A stretch of DNA of 64,000 bases, taken from positions 266,769 to 330,768 of the forward strand of contig NZ_BIML01000006.1 of assembly GCF_004001065.1 (NCBI RefSeq), given 5' to 3'. This document shows positions 1-9,730 of this stretch, in pieces (positions within the stretch are counted from its first letter, which is position 1; every line of letters begins with the position of its first letter). The translations under genes and the position numbers were made by a program. Origin of the DNA: Paenibacillus xylaniclasticus. Its GTDB lineage: Bacteria > Bacillota > Bacilli > Paenibacillales > Paenibacillaceae. The notes below the pieces were generated by a model. It ran no database searches, was not told where the DNA came from, and saw nothing but the letters and a program-made list of their open reading frames with translations.

Positions 1-1870
1 CAGGCTGATTGCTTGCAATCATGCGCTTCACGGTCTCAAGCTCGCTCAAGCTGGACAGCTGCTCCGGCATCAGCAGCACGCTGAACCGGTAAGGATCATC
101 GCCGAACAGCTCGACGTAAGCCTGTTTCGCCTCTGGATCGACGATATCTTGCAGCTTATAATTTTCGAGGATGATGGGAAGCTGCCCCGTGTACAGCTGA
201 ACGATGCTTTCCAAGCCTTCCTTCGTTCCGCGCCTGCGGTGAATGTCCGGCATTCCCTTAATCAAGCTGCACAGCTTATGCTCCGGCCATCCCGGGTCCG
301 CAGCGATGCCGATCCAACCGGCCAGCCAGCGCAAATACTCGCCGGAGGCCGCATCGACATCGAGCCACCTCTGAGAAGCCGCGATCTTCCCGTCAAGCTC
401 GGTCATGAACGTCTCAAGAAGCGATAGAAACCTCTCCAGTAAATCCCGGCTCACCGGATCTTCCTGATACACGGCCGGCATATATCGCAGATAAGATAGT
501 CGAGGAAAATCGACCCGCAAGCCTCGTATGACAGGCGTCTCCTTATCGCTTCCGAACAGCTGCATCCGTACCCACAAATAACGGCCCGGCTCTGCCCTAA
601 TGAGCATATCCCGCGGGCTAACAGTCGGCTCTGACCACGGAAGGCTCGACAGGGCAGCCGCTTTATCCGAAGCTCGTATAGCCGGGTCCGCAATATATTC
701 ATCAAGATTCCAACGCTTCTGATCGATTACAAAATCGCGGGTATCGGAGACAAGATACGATAGCCGAACGAGAGTGTTGTCGGGAATGTCGCGGTCAAGC
801 GCGAGCTTATGCCACCGGATCGCTGCTTCTGTGCTGTCGAAGCTTCGCGAGACGTATTCACCCTTCGAGATCGGAGATCCGCTGTCGCGGTACAATGCCG
901 GTTGACGAAGCAGCAGTGTTACGGTCTGCGCTTCCCGATCAAATACGTACAAATTGCTGCGGCTGAACACAATACGATCCGCCGGGCCGCGATACGTCGT
1001 CAGCGGACCGATCAGCCCCCCGGAATCGCCATGGTACTGATGGATCATCGGCATCTGCAGACCTGCCGAGGGAGCCTGTTCCCCAACATAGATGACATCC
1101 GAATCGTCGACGGCAATCGATATCGGGTTCGTATTGCCGAGCAGCGGTACGCTCCAGCTCCATTCCCCTTGAGGAGAGTAGCAGGTAAGCGACTTTGCTT
1201 CCGTGTCCAATACGTAAAGCTTGCCCTTGTCGGACACGGCGGACGTCAGCCTCAGGCTGGACGCGCCATCCTCCTCCATCGCGCCAATCCAGCGAACGAA
1301 TCGACCGCCGGGATCGAATACGGCGATTGGCGCTCCTTGGGCCTGCGATACGTAACTAAAGCCATTGTCAGCAGAAGAAATATCGACCGGCGACCAGCTT
1401 GCCGGGGGCCCGGACGCGGAGAACGGTGAAGGATCATCCGCTGTCCAGACCAGCTGGCCCGTTGCCTCCGCATAAGCACACAGCCGTACGCCGCCCTCCC
1501 CTGTCCTCTCCAGCACATGTACCAGTCCTGGACTACGTGACAGCTTCGTTCCGGTATCCTGCAGGTAAAGCATACCTTCTGGTTTATCCAGCCGATTAGT
1601 AAGGGGATTGTAGGCATATACCGTGCGGGACGTCTCATCCATTAAAAGCAGCATCCCGTGCGGCCCTTCCGCCACATCTGTGACGATGCCTCCGGGAGGC
1701 AGAAGCGAAGCGGAAGCAATGGTCAGCTCCGTCGCATAATCATTCGCAGATTGAATCCGGATACCGCTCTCACCGTCATCCCATACGAGCTGATGAAGCA
1801 GCCCTTCGCTCCAGCGCTGCTTCGACCGGATAATATGATAGTGAAACTCGGTGCGGTCAAGCACGGACAT
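1..1870 (-). CDS. eCIS tail protein with propeller-like repeats (3' end beyond window)
   Basis: The minus-strand reading frame is open from an ATG at 1870, overlapping the preceding baseplate gene by 14 bp, to the left edge, giving at least 622 codons without a stop. The N-terminal half shows repeated stretches of the type G-x-hydrophobic-D-x-(A/T), such as GGIVTDVAEGPHG, GKLYVLDTEAKSL and GAPIAVFDPGG, which look like NHL/beta-propeller blades. Near the edge the translation reads YRFSVLLMPEQLSSLSELE, typical of the phage tail domain found in eCIS clusters (TIGR02242-like, related to tail protein I). By position it should sit at the baseplate periphery downstream of the two J-like proteins. 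The blades could be an outer, receptor-contacting part. The family call is from memory of motif style and the C-terminus is missing. Confidence 0.75.
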   Translation of the reverse strand, partial: MSVLDRTEFHYHIIRSKQRWSEGLLHQLVWDDGESGIRIQSANDYATELTIASASLLPPGGIVTDVAEGPHGMLLLMDETSRTVYAYNPLTNRLDKPEGMLYLQDTGTKLSRSPGLVHVLERTGEGGVRLCAYAEATGQLVWTADDPSPFSASGPPASWSPVDISSADNGFSYVSQAQGAPIAVFDPGGRFVRWIGAMEEDGASSLRLTSAVSDKGKLYVLDTEAKSLTCYSPQGEWSWSVPLLGNTNPISIAVDDSDVIYVGEQAPSAGLQMPMIHQYHGDSGGLIGPLTTYRGPADRIVFSRSNLYVFDREAQTVTLLLRQPALYRDSGSPISKGEYVSRSFDSTEAAIRWHKLALDRDIPDNTLVRLSYLVSDTRDFVIDQKRWNLDEYIADPAIRASDKAAALSSLPWSEPTVSPRDMLIRAEPGRYLWVRMQLFGSDKETPVIRGLRVDFPRLSYLRYMPAVYQEDPVSRDLLERFLSLLETFMTELDGKIAASQRWLDVDAASGEYLRWLAGWIGIAADPGWPEHKLCSLIKGMPDIHRRRGTKEGLESIVQLYTGQLPIILENYKLQDIVDPEAKQAYVELFGDDPYRFSVLLMPEQLSSLSELETVKRMIASNQP

Positions 1871-3965
1871 AACCGACTCCTTCCTGGAACGGGCGGCTGA
1901 ACAGCTGCATTTCGATCTCGATCCTATGCTCGCCAGAATACACTAGCGCATTGCTGTCCATGACGAAATTATCTTGGCTGTCTATACGTCCGCCCCCTTC
2001 CGTATTGAACAGCTGCAGGCGCTGTACACTGTCGACGCCGTTCACCTTGTCGATTAGCGCGTACAGCTCCGATAAATATACGGTTCGGCCGAACGGCCAT
2101 CCCGTACCTTGCGGCCCTCCCTCCAACGGATGAAGATAGCGGGTAAGCTCCGTCGAGACCGCTTGCGCCACCACATCCCCGTCATGGCCGCTATTGATTG
2201 TCACAAGTGCGCTTACCTGTACCTTGACGTATTTCGGCGCGATAACGTTGACGCGAGTCGTCAGCAGCCGGTGCCGGTTCAAGTAGCGGGACACCGTGTC
2301 GAGAAAACCGGCGCTTGGACGCGGATTCGGCCTATCGCTGTAAGGCACGACGACGACCGTAACCGCATTCTCGCCGCCGGACATCGCCTTTGCCCGCGCA
2401 ACGCGAAGTCCCGGCGTCCTGCACGCCAATTGCTCGTAATCCTCGTCCGTTACGGCGCGCGTCAGGCGCCGCAGCTCCTTCACTGCTCGCGCGAGAGCAT
2501 CCTCAATCGTTTCGGCGTCTGCTCCTCCGCCTGCTGGCGCAAGCTGCATGACGCTCAGCTTATCCGCAAGCTCGCCGTCACGATCGGCAAAGCGGGTAAT
2601 CGAGCCCGCGCTTACGTTACCTTGCCTGCCCATCGTTCGATAATAAGAAAGACGGATATTGTTCTGATCTACTGATGCCGGAGGCACTTTGCCATATAAT
2701 CCGTCACCGAAACGAACCGTACCGAGGCTGGGATCAAATACAAAATGGGAATCGTCAGGCCCTGAAGCATCCAAATCGTCCCGGCGAGTCCATTCTGACC
2801 AGCCGGACCAGCCATATAAGCGATCCGTGCCTTGCTCGAACACTTCTGCTCTCATCGGAGGTTCAAGCACGATGCCGCCGCCGTTGTATACTTCGATTGA
2901 CTGGTTGCTCAGACCGTTCGATCGGCCTATATAATCGTTCTCCACATATTCGAGCTGAACGGCCGAAATCGTGTGCAGCATAATGCTGTCGATGCGCGGC
3001 GCCAGCTCGTAGCCTTCCGTCTTAACGGTACAGCGGAACCAGCAGTTATCGCCGGGCACTGTCTGAAACAGCCTCTTCACGCCTGCATTCTGCGGCGCCG
3101 CAAATATAATCCGGCCAGTTCGCATCAGCATTCCCGTTTCATCGCTCAGTACTTCAAGCCTCGACCAGCCTTCGTCAGCATGAAGATACTCCCACTCCAG
3201 CTGAGCCGACGGCGCTGCCTCGAACAGCTCGCCTTCGGCCGGCTCTGCAATAGACACCGGATAATCATCGAATAAACGAAACGTAACCGGTATCGGCGTA
3301 CCGGGCTGAATTAGCTGATCGAATCCGAGATACAAGCAGCTGCCGGCCTCCGCCTTGTCGCCGAACGCCTTGAAGCTTAGTCCTTCATGACCTGCCGACT
3401 CCGTCTGATCGATGATCGCCGAGCCGGTTAACGTTACGATACGGACGAGGGAAGCGGATGTCACATATAAATCGTGCTCCGTCACGAAGCGAATATCGCC
3501 CGCTAAGAGCGGCGTTCCTTGAGGGACGAGCAGCTGCGTCGCATACTGCCTCCCTTGATCCAGAGAATCATTCTCTAGAGCGCTCTCCTCCTGTACCCTT
3601 ACTGAGCCGGCCTCGCCAGCAAGTGCATCCGTATCAACCGCCTCTTGGCCGGCCATTGCACCTGAAGCAGCGTTCGCCGCCTCCTTATCCGCCTTCCATA
3701 CGAACGTAACCTCCACTCTTGCAGGCTTGGACGGGGCCGGACTTGTACCGAGCAGCTTCAAATATTTGCGAATATGATCGTCTCGGACTTGATCGAGATA
3801 ATAGCGCTGTCCTTCGGCCAGCCAAGCGAGCAGCTCCAGCATCATAATGCCGGGATCGTGGACGTTATAATCGGTCCATTCCGGCGCATAACGGGGAATT
3901 TGCTTCTTGGCATCCTCGATAAGCTGCGCAAACGTCTTATCGTCCAGATTCGGAATAGGAAGCAT
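1857..3965 (-). CDS. eCIS baseplate J-like wedge protein (shorter paralogue)
   Basis: About 702 residues. The N-terminus reads LPIPNLDDKTFAQL and then RYAPEWTDYNVHDPGIMMLELLAWL, the hallmark opening of baseplate J/gp6-like proteins in contractile injection systems. The C-terminal half carries FGDGLYGKVPP and a late PKYVKVQVSA segment, also family features. I chose the ATG at 3965 because GAGG lies about 8 bases upstream; a GTG at 3974 is also in frame. It should form part of the wedge ring that holds the sheath in the extended state and triggers contraction. It follows the longer J-like gene by about 80 bp and overlaps the next tail gene, so one operon is likely. Residues 85-125 are an Ala/Glu-rich insertion absent from the larger paralogue. 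Confidence 0.88.
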   Translation of the reverse strand: MLPIPNLDDKTFAQLIEDAKKQIPRYAPEWTDYNVHDPGIMMLELLAWLAEGQRYYLDQVRDDHIRKYLKLLGTSPAPSKPARVEVTFVWKADKEAANAASGAMAGQEAVDTDALAGEAGSVRVQEESALENDSLDQGRQYATQLLVPQGTPLLAGDIRFVTEHDLYVTSASLVRIVTLTGSAIIDQTESAGHEGLSFKAFGDKAEAGSCLYLGFDQLIQPGTPIPVTFRLFDDYPVSIAEPAEGELFEAAPSAQLEWEYLHADEGWSRLEVLSDETGMLMRTGRIIFAAPQNAGVKRLFQTVPGDNCWFRCTVKTEGYELAPRIDSIMLHTISAVQLEYVENDYIGRSNGLSNQSIEVYNGGGIVLEPPMRAEVFEQGTDRLYGWSGWSEWTRRDDLDASGPDDSHFVFDPSLGTVRFGDGLYGKVPPASVDQNNIRLSYYRTMGRQGNVSAGSITRFADRDGELADKLSVMQLAPAGGGADAETIEDALARAVKELRRLTRAVTDEDYEQLACRTPGLRVARAKAMSGGENAVTVVVVPYSDRPNPRPSAGFLDTVSRYLNRHRLLTTRVNVIAPKYVKVQVSALVTINSGHDGDVVAQAVSTELTRYLHPLEGGPQGTGWPFGRTVYLSELYALIDKVNGVDSVQRLQLFNTEGGGRIDSQDNFVMDSNALVYSGEHRIEIEMQLFSRPFQEGVGYVRA

Positions 3966-4044
3966 GGCGGACACCTCTTCGTATTGATAGACAATCAGTT
4001 AAAATCCACTACTCCAGGCGGCTGGCAAGCTGTCATTCATCAGC

Positions 4045-7000
4045 TCATCGGCTCAGCGTTCGAACAACGACCTGATGCATCCCGCTATAAATAAGCAAAT
4101 GCTGCGATAATGCGGCCGTTGTCTGCTGAGACGGATTGATGATCGTTTCCTGTCCTTCCGCATCGCGTATCGTCATCTCGAGCCTGTCTACATATTCAAG
4201 GCCCGGAACACTTCCGAGCAGGACGTAGAGGTCGGACAGCGCCGGTATCCGTCCGAATTCCCATCCAGTTCCGTCTGGTCCCCCCGACAGTGGATGAAGG
4301 AATGCCTTCAATCGGCTAAGCGACTCCCTCTCCGCCTCCGGCACCGCTTCAATTCCGGATGTCACCAGTACGGTGTGCACCGATACTTCCGCATAAGCCG
4401 GACCGCGAATATGAATATGAGACTGTGCCGCAACAACGTTCGCCGCATGCTTCCGAATATAGTCTGCGACCGTCTGCTTAAGTGCAGCGCTTGGCTGCGG
4501 CAGCCGCTCAGAAGACTGCGGGACGATGAGCAGTGAAATATGGCCGGTCTGCGATTGTCCTTGCTCGTTCACGTTCGGCAAGCATTTCACTCGAGCGATG
4601 CCTCGGGACGCTTCGAAAACAAGGTTCTCGTAATCGGCTGCCGTCACCGCCCGGAACCGGTGACGGATCATAAGCGGACCGCGTTGTTGGGCCGCCGCGA
4701 TATCTTCTGTATCGTAGCCGCCGCAAGCAGCCTCCGGATTGACAACGCCGTCCACGTAGGCGATGGATGATTTCAGCATCGCGATCGCTCCGGCCTCTAC
4801 ATTGCCTCTTACGCCGCCGCCGCTTCGGTAGCTCAGCTTTACGTTGTTCGTTCCGATCGGGGGCACCTTCCCATGAATACCGTCGCCGAACCGGATCTGG
4901 CCTGTCGTTCGGTCGATCGTGTAGCAGCGCTCGTCTGCACCCGCCTCCGTCAGCGTATCCTTCGCCGACCAGCGGACCCACAGCCTGATGACGTTACCCT
5001 TGTCGTCCTTCTCTTCAACGATGACCGTTCCCGTATCTAGCAGCAGCTGCCGCTCACGGTCCGAAATTGACGATAGCTCGTCAACATATAGCTCTTCCTC
5101 TATAACCGGCGACTTCGATACCGCGAAGACAGCTCCCGGCGTTCCACGGGAAGAGCCGATGATCTCATCATGGAAGCTCTCCGCCTGGTCGACAACCGTC
5201 GTGTTGCGGTAAATCCCTTGCACGATAGGAGCCGGGGCCGCCCCCTTCTCCGCTGACCCCGCCGTTCGGAATACGCCAAGCGTGTCGACGGCGCGCAGCC
5301 AGTACCGGGATTGGCCGAACAGCTCGGATTCCTTCCAATCGGGCAGACCAACGAATTCCAAGCAGCCGCTGCGCGTCAAATGATACGTGCCGTCGACAGC
5401 ATCCAGCTTCGCCCAGCCGGAGCCGCCGCGCTTCTCCGAGTAATACTGCCATTCCACGATTGGATGGAGGTCAGGATCGTACACTTGGTCAACGAGCGAC
5501 AAATAGATGCTGATCGGCCCACGCAGCGGCGCTCGGTCGAAACCGATGTACATCGCCTGCTTGTCGTCCAAAGCATCGGCTGATTCCAGCCAGCCACCGC
5601 GATCTGCTTCACGGTAACGAAGGCTCCGGTATTCCAGCGCCTGCTCTGGCGTCGCCTCCGCTGCGAAGCTAATGGTCACATCCCGAATAAGCAGCAGCTT
5701 GCCGGTAACCTCCAGCTTGTTCTCCGAAGGAAGCGCGTAAAGCCTGCACCGAATCCAGAAGCTCTCTTGGCCTTGTACAGCGGTCGGCGCAGCGTCATCG
5801 GCATTACGGAATGTCAGCCGGAACCGCCTGGAGTTGCTGTCATATTCGCTTCCAATACGTTCTAAGCGCAGCCAACCGCCTCCGTTCCAATACTCCCAGG
5901 ACACTTCACGGGTGACGATATCGTGAACCGAAGCCGAGGCGCCCGCCCCTTCCCGCTCCTCTTCTTCTAGGACGAATGATAATGTAAAGGTCCCGTTCTT
6001 TTTAGACAGGGCATCCATGCTCGAAATATACAGCATATCTCCCGTCCGCGGACTCGCTCCGAACAAGTAGAAGGCTTCGCCCTCTTCGACCGGATTGTTG
6101 TTGCTGAACATCAAATCCGGCGAGACCTCGTCTCCTTGAACAGCGATTCGCCACGCTCCATCCAAGTATCCGGCCGCTGCTGCCAGCTTCGGCGAGGACA
6201 ACGAGGCTGGCTGTATCTGCGAAACAGAGCCGCGAAGCCAGCGACCGAGGCGGCCATTCACTTCCGTCCTGCCGAGCTTCGTTCCCGGCTTCGCCCGCAA
6301 ACCGTCGTCCGTATGCTGCAGGTCAATCCAAGCACCGTCCCAGTACTGCCAACGGATGCGGATATCCCCCTGTACTTCAGCAGCCCCTCCTTCTTCACTT
6401 TTGCTCCGTATCATTCGCAGCGCGGAGCCAGAGCCGCAGCGAAGCAGGTCTTCATGAGCCAAATAGATATAATGCTCCTGCTTGTTCAGACCATCGAACA
6501 GTTTAAATACCGTAACGCGGCTCACTTCCGTGCCGGCGGTATAATCAGCTTGAAGAGACGATGTCAGCGTGACCGTATAGTCCTTCGCACGCAGCACCTG
6601 GACATACTCGGCTCCGCCGACCAGCAGCAGATCGCCGGGCTGCAGCCCCTTCGTATTGTCGAGCATTAGCACGCTATCACCTTGTGCAGCTGGCGATACG
6701 ATTACCGCCCACAGCGGCGAAACCGGCTGCTCCGTCATTGCGGGGGGAGCGGCGTAGATCGCATCCGCTCCGGCCGTTACGCACAACAGCTCAGTTATCC
6801 TAGCCGGCGTGGCCAGCATCGGCTTTCTCGTCTCGAAGATAATCGGCTTGCCGCCGTCCGATGCCGGAGCCGCCACTTGCGTCTTGGCGGGAATAAGCAC
6901 GGTATCCTTCACGCCAGAGCTGAGCCGGAACGTGACTGGCGCCTTCGCCTGTGTTGCCGGAAGCAGCGAGACGCCCAGCATGCTAAGAAACGTCAGTAAA

Positions 7001-7188
7001 TTTTTGTCCGGTACCCGATTCAGACGCTCCAGCGTATCTACATACTGGCCAGCGAATATGCGGATGACAGCCGCAGCAGGATCGCGTTCATTATGCGCAT
7101 TCCATTCCGGCACATAATAGGGCGCCAGCTCCAGCAGCTGCTCTATAATCCGTCCAACGTCCCTTCCGTCGATTAGCGGGGCGCGCAT
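4045..7188 (-). CDS. eCIS baseplate J-like wedge protein (large, 1047 aa)
   Basis: A 1047-residue protein opening with LLELAPYYVPEWNAHNERDP and containing IRFGDGIHGKVPPIGTNNV near residue 770, followed by LSYRSGGGVRGNVEAG. These match the J/gp6-like wedge family seen in eCIS (Afp11/Afp12-like position). The central 600 residues are beta-rich with repeated F-W-(V/I)-R-x-R/L segments (ESFWIRCRLYA, SRYWLRAVDTL), probably Ig-like or lectin-like insertions on the wedge. It starts 20 bp after the gp25 gene and precedes a second, shorter J-like gene; a tandem pair is common in this eCIS lineage. It acts in the baseplate of the assembled particle in the cytoplasm of the producing cell. Confidence 0.88.
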   Translation of the reverse strand: MRAPLIDGRDVGRIIEQLLELAPYYVPEWNAHNERDPAAAVIRIFAGQYVDTLERLNRVPDKNLLTFLSMLGVSLLPATQAKAPVTFRLSSGVKDTVLIPAKTQVAAPASDGGKPIIFETRKPMLATPARITELLCVTAGADAIYAAPPAMTEQPVSPLWAVIVSPAAQGDSVLMLDNTKGLQPGDLLLVGGAEYVQVLRAKDYTVTLTSSLQADYTAGTEVSRVTVFKLFDGLNKQEHYIYLAHEDLLRCGSGSALRMIRSKSEEGGAAEVQGDIRIRWQYWDGAWIDLQHTDDGLRAKPGTKLGRTEVNGRLGRWLRGSVSQIQPASLSSPKLAAAAGYLDGAWRIAVQGDEVSPDLMFSNNNPVEEGEAFYLFGASPRTGDMLYISSMDALSKKNGTFTLSFVLEEEEREGAGASASVHDIVTREVSWEYWNGGGWLRLERIGSEYDSNSRRFRLTFRNADDAAPTAVQGQESFWIRCRLYALPSENKLEVTGKLLLIRDVTISFAAEATPEQALEYRSLRYREADRGGWLESADALDDKQAMYIGFDRAPLRGPISIYLSLVDQVYDPDLHPIVEWQYYSEKRGGSGWAKLDAVDGTYHLTRSGCLEFVGLPDWKESELFGQSRYWLRAVDTLGVFRTAGSAEKGAAPAPIVQGIYRNTTVVDQAESFHDEIIGSSRGTPGAVFAVSKSPVIEEELYVDELSSISDRERQLLLDTGTVIVEEKDDKGNVIRLWVRWSAKDTLTEAGADERCYTIDRTTGQIRFGDGIHGKVPPIGTNNVKLSYRSGGGVRGNVEAGAIAMLKSSIAYVDGVVNPEAACGGYDTEDIAAAQQRGPLMIRHRFRAVTAADYENLVFEASRGIARVKCLPNVNEQGQSQTGHISLLIVPQSSERLPQPSAALKQTVADYIRKHAANVVAAQSHIHIRGPAYAEVSVHTVLVTSGIEAVPEAERESLSRLKAFLHPLSGGPDGTGWEFGRIPALSDLYVLLGSVPGLEYVDRLEMTIRDAEGQETIINPSQQTTAALSQHLLIYSGMHQVVVRTLSR

Positions 7189-7207
7189 CGTCTCACCTTC
7201 CTAGCGG

Positions 7208-7603
7208 CTATCCTTCTCGCAAGTAAAACGGATAGACCAGATTGTATTCATTATTCGTCGACCGGACCCGGTACCGAATGTTAATCATCAGCTTGCCAAC
7301 CGTCCCCCGGTCCGGCGTCACCTCGACCGCGATTGCATCAATCCGCGGCTCCCACCGTATGAGCGCATCCCGGACGCTCGCCTCCATCTGACCGATGACC
7401 GATACGCTCATCGTCTCAAATATAAAGTCATGAATGCCGCAGCCGAAGTCAGGACGCATGACGCGCTCGCCCTTGGCCGTGAACAAAATAATGCGGATCG
7501 CTTCCTGAATGTCCTCTTCGTCCGAAGACAGTGCGAACGCTCCTGATGCTGGATCAAGCGATACTGGAAACTTCCAGCCTGTACCTAAAAAAGAATTTGT
7601 CAT
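7208..7603 (-). CDS. eCIS gp25/GPW-type baseplate wedge protein
   Basis: A 131-residue protein with FLGTGWKFPVSLDP at the start and the conserved EEDIQEAIRIILFTAKGERVMRPDFGCGIHDFIFE block, diagnostic of the gp25-like/GPW lysozyme-related baseplate family. The ATG at 7603 is preferred over upstream in-frame ATGs because the family normally begins at M-x-x-x-FLGTGW and a GGTGG-type site precedes it by about 8 bases. In T4 and in eCIS the protein attaches the first sheath ring to the baseplate. It lies between PAAR and the large J-like gene, the usual order. Confidence 0.92.
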   Translation of the reverse strand: MTNSFLGTGWKFPVSLDPASGAFALSSDEEDIQEAIRIILFTAKGERVMRPDFGCGIHDFIFETMSVSVIGQMEASVRDALIRWEPRIDAIAVEVTPDRGTVGKLMINIRYRVRSTNNEYNLVYPFYLREG

Positions 7604-7660
7604 AGCTATCGCCACCTTGCGCTCATTTGCGATCATTGTGGAAGCCATGCAGCACTGCCG

Positions 7661-7951
7661 CTATCCGATCAGCACCGTCGGCTCGCCCATGACGATAGCG
7701 TTCGGTCCGCCAGCTTCCGTAATACTGTCGCCCATTCGAACGGCGGGCAGCCCGTTAATGAATACGGTCGCGCTTCCCGCAGCAACAACACCTCCGACGT
7801 GAGGATTTGGTGTCGCGAGCGCGCAAGCATGAAAATCGGAGCCCGCGCGCCAAGCCGGTTTGCCGCCAATCAGCACATTCGAGCTGCCCGGTCCCGGGCC
7901 AAGCGGCGTGCCGTGGCTCGTAGCGTCTCCCACTCTTGCAGCAGGGGGCAT
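7661..7951 (-). CDS. PAAR-type spike tip protein
   Basis: A 96-residue protein, PPAARVGDATSHGTPL then VLIGGKPAWRAGSDFHACA, HVGGVV, GSATVFINGLPAVRMGDS and PNAIVMGEPTVLIG. The repeated V-hydrophobic-I-x-G-x-P-A-x-R units and the His/Cys positions (His13, His41, Cys43, His51) match the PAAR family, a metal-binding cone that caps the central spike of contractile systems. It follows the OB-fold spike gene by 45 bp and precedes gp25. No C-terminal toxin extension is present, so this is a naked tip and not an evolved effector. Confidence 0.93.
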   Translation of the reverse strand: MPPAARVGDATSHGTPLGPGPGSSNVLIGGKPAWRAGSDFHACALATPNPHVGGVVAAGSATVFINGLPAVRMGDSITEAGGPNAIVMGEPTVLIG

Positions 7952-7996
7952 AAGGCTTCCTTCCTTTCGTCCACTGTCTGAATGATTGCGTTACTC

Positions 7997-8647
7997 TTAA
8001 TTAATCTGAACTACCGCGCCTTGAATTTTGAGCGTGCCTCCCGATTTGAGCGTCATCGACGCATCCGCTTCAATCTGGACCATGCTCGATTGAATAGTTA
8101 CCTTCTGACTGCTTTTGACCGCAATTTCGCTGCCGGCTCCATCGATGACGATGGAATTGCCGCTAGAGTCCATGAATTCGAGCTTAGGCCCTCCAGAGCC
8201 ATCGATGAGCGTGATCGTCTGGCCATCCTTGCTCTTAATCGTAATATTCTCCTTCCCGTCCGTATCATCGAGTACGATCTCGTGGCCGCTTCGCGACTTG
8301 ATGACACGCTTATTGTTGCTGCCATCATCGTTGCTGCTTGGCGGCGCATCCTTGCCGTTCCATAACGAGCCAAGCACGTATGGATGGTTAAGGTCACCGT
8401 TCTCGAACGCGACGAGCACCTCATCGCCGACCTCTGGCAGGAAATAAATGCCCCGCTCCTTGCCGCCGCCCGGCACCGCCACTCTCGCCCAATTGCTTTC
8501 ATCCGTTGCGCCGCGCCACGGGAACGTGAGCTTTACGCGCGCCAATCCATCAGGGTCCTGATTGTTCGTCACGATCCCGACCATGACTCCTTGAATGCGC
8601 GACCTGTCCTGGCTCGGCTCGAGAATGCCTTCAAGATTCATACTCAT
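7997..8647 (-). CDS. eCIS central spike protein (gp5/VgrG OB-fold and beta-helix)
   Basis: 216 residues. Residues 20-100 hold an OB-fold with GIVTNNQDPDGLARVKLTFPW and GIYFLPEVGDEVLVAFENGDLNHPYVLGSLWNG, the classic gp5/VgrG/gpV motif. The rest is a repeating beta-helix: SGHEIVLDDTDGKENI, GQTITLIDGSGGPKLE, SGNSIVIDGAGSEI, SMTLKSGGTLKIQG. The gene overlaps the upstream hub gene by 4 bp, which suggests translational coupling. The protein should trimerise below the hub and be capped by the PAAR protein encoded next. Confidence 0.93.
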   Translation of the reverse strand: MSMNLEGILEPSQDRSRIQGVMVGIVTNNQDPDGLARVKLTFPWRGATDESNWARVAVPGGGKERGIYFLPEVGDEVLVAFENGDLNHPYVLGSLWNGKDAPPSSNDDGSNNKRVIKSRSGHEIVLDDTDGKENITIKSKDGQTITLIDGSGGPKLEFMDSSGNSIVIDGAGSEIAVKSSQKVTIQSSMVQIEADASMTLKSGGTLKIQGAVVQIN

Positions 8648-9729
8648 ATCGTGTTCCCCTTCACCTTAAAGGTAGTCCGGTAGCCGGACGTATCGATGCT
8701 GTGGCTCGTTTCCTCGATGTAATACGCCTTGCTGAACATCGCTCCGAGACCTGCCAGCTCGATGCGCATACCCGGCAGCAGATCAGGGATGCCGATTGAC
8801 TCCGCGCTTCCGGTTACGAGACCTTCCGCCTGCTTGTTCAGAATCGCCTTGGCGATCTGGTCTGCCTCAGCTTGGGAGCTTACCGGACGACGGACGGTCT
8901 GCACCACTTTGCCCCCGAACACCTGCTTCATGTAGTCACCGCCGCTTTTGCGGCCTTTGCTCGTATCAGCCGCCCATTCGTCGCCCGCTTGCGCCTTGCC
9001 GACAATCTCCTTCTTCTCCTTCAAGTCCCAGCCCCGCACCTCGACCTCGGTCACTTGACCAGTGAGATTAACTTCGGGCCGAAAGCTGAGCAGCGACTTG
9101 CGCCATTCCAGCTTGACGAACGGATCGGCTTTCATCGCAGGCTTCTTAAAAACGAGCTTGTCGCCGGAGACAAAAAAATCGTAATAGTTTTGTTCGGCCA
9201 GCTTTTTGAGAAATTGATAGTCACTCTCCCCTTCCTGCTTCGCCAGCTTCAGATAGGTGACCGGCGTATCCTCGCAGTCCGCCTGCAGGCTGTAATCGCC
9301 CGCAATAGCAGAAGCAATGTCGCTGTGCTTGATGTCGTCCCACGATCTAGCCTTGTTCCCTTTCATCATCGCGTAGGTGGCATCATAACCGCTGACGGTC
9401 AAATGAGGAGAGCCCGATTCGGCAAAATCGACCGAGACCGACGTAATGACGCCGACAAGCATCCGCTTCATCTCTTTGGCGTAACCGAGCTTAATTTCGA
9501 TTTTGCTGCCGAACGAGAATAAGTCGGTTACACTTCGCAAATCCTGACGTACCGGATCGAATACGTCCTCGACCGTGAACGAGAAATATCCCGCTTCCGT
9601 CAGTGAATGCTCGACGCTAATGCCGGCAATAACCAGCCCTTTGCGCAGCAAATCCTCGCCTTCGAGAGCAATTTCGAACCTCGGCGCGTAGAAATTGAAA
9701 TATTTCTTCTCCAGTTCCGCGAACTCCAT
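8644..9729 (-). CDS. eCIS hub protein (gpD/gp27-like, VgrG N-terminal type)
   Basis: 361 residues, late control gpD/gp27-like. Visible family features are VEDVFDP and KIEIKLGYAKEMKRMLVG in the first barrel, LTVSGYDATYAMMKG, and SDYQFLKKLAEQNYYDFFV, which matches the R-E-x-D-F-L-x-R-LAE-type motif of VgrG/gpD proteins. The last part, LPGMRIELAGLGAMFSKAYYIEETSHSID, closes the second barrel. It forms the trimeric hub connecting the tube to the spike. It directly follows the LysM protein gene (1 bp) and overlaps the spike gene, so hub and spike are probably co-translated. Confidence 0.92.
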   Translation of the reverse strand: MEFAELEKKYFNFYAPRFEIALEGEDLLRKGLVIAGISVEHSLTEAGYFSFTVEDVFDPVRQDLRSVTDLFSFGSKIEIKLGYAKEMKRMLVGVITSVSVDFAESGSPHLTVSGYDATYAMMKGNKARSWDDIKHSDIASAIAGDYSLQADCEDTPVTYLKLAKQEGESDYQFLKKLAEQNYYDFFVSGDKLVFKKPAMKADPFVKLEWRKSLLSFRPEVNLTGQVTEVEVRGWDLKEKKEIVGKAQAGDEWAADTSKGRKSGGDYMKQVFGGKVVQTVRRPVSSQAEADQIAKAILNKQAEGLVTGSAESIGIPDLLPGMRIELAGLGAMFSKAYYIEETSHSIDTSGYRTTFKVKGNTI

Positions 9730-9730
9730 C

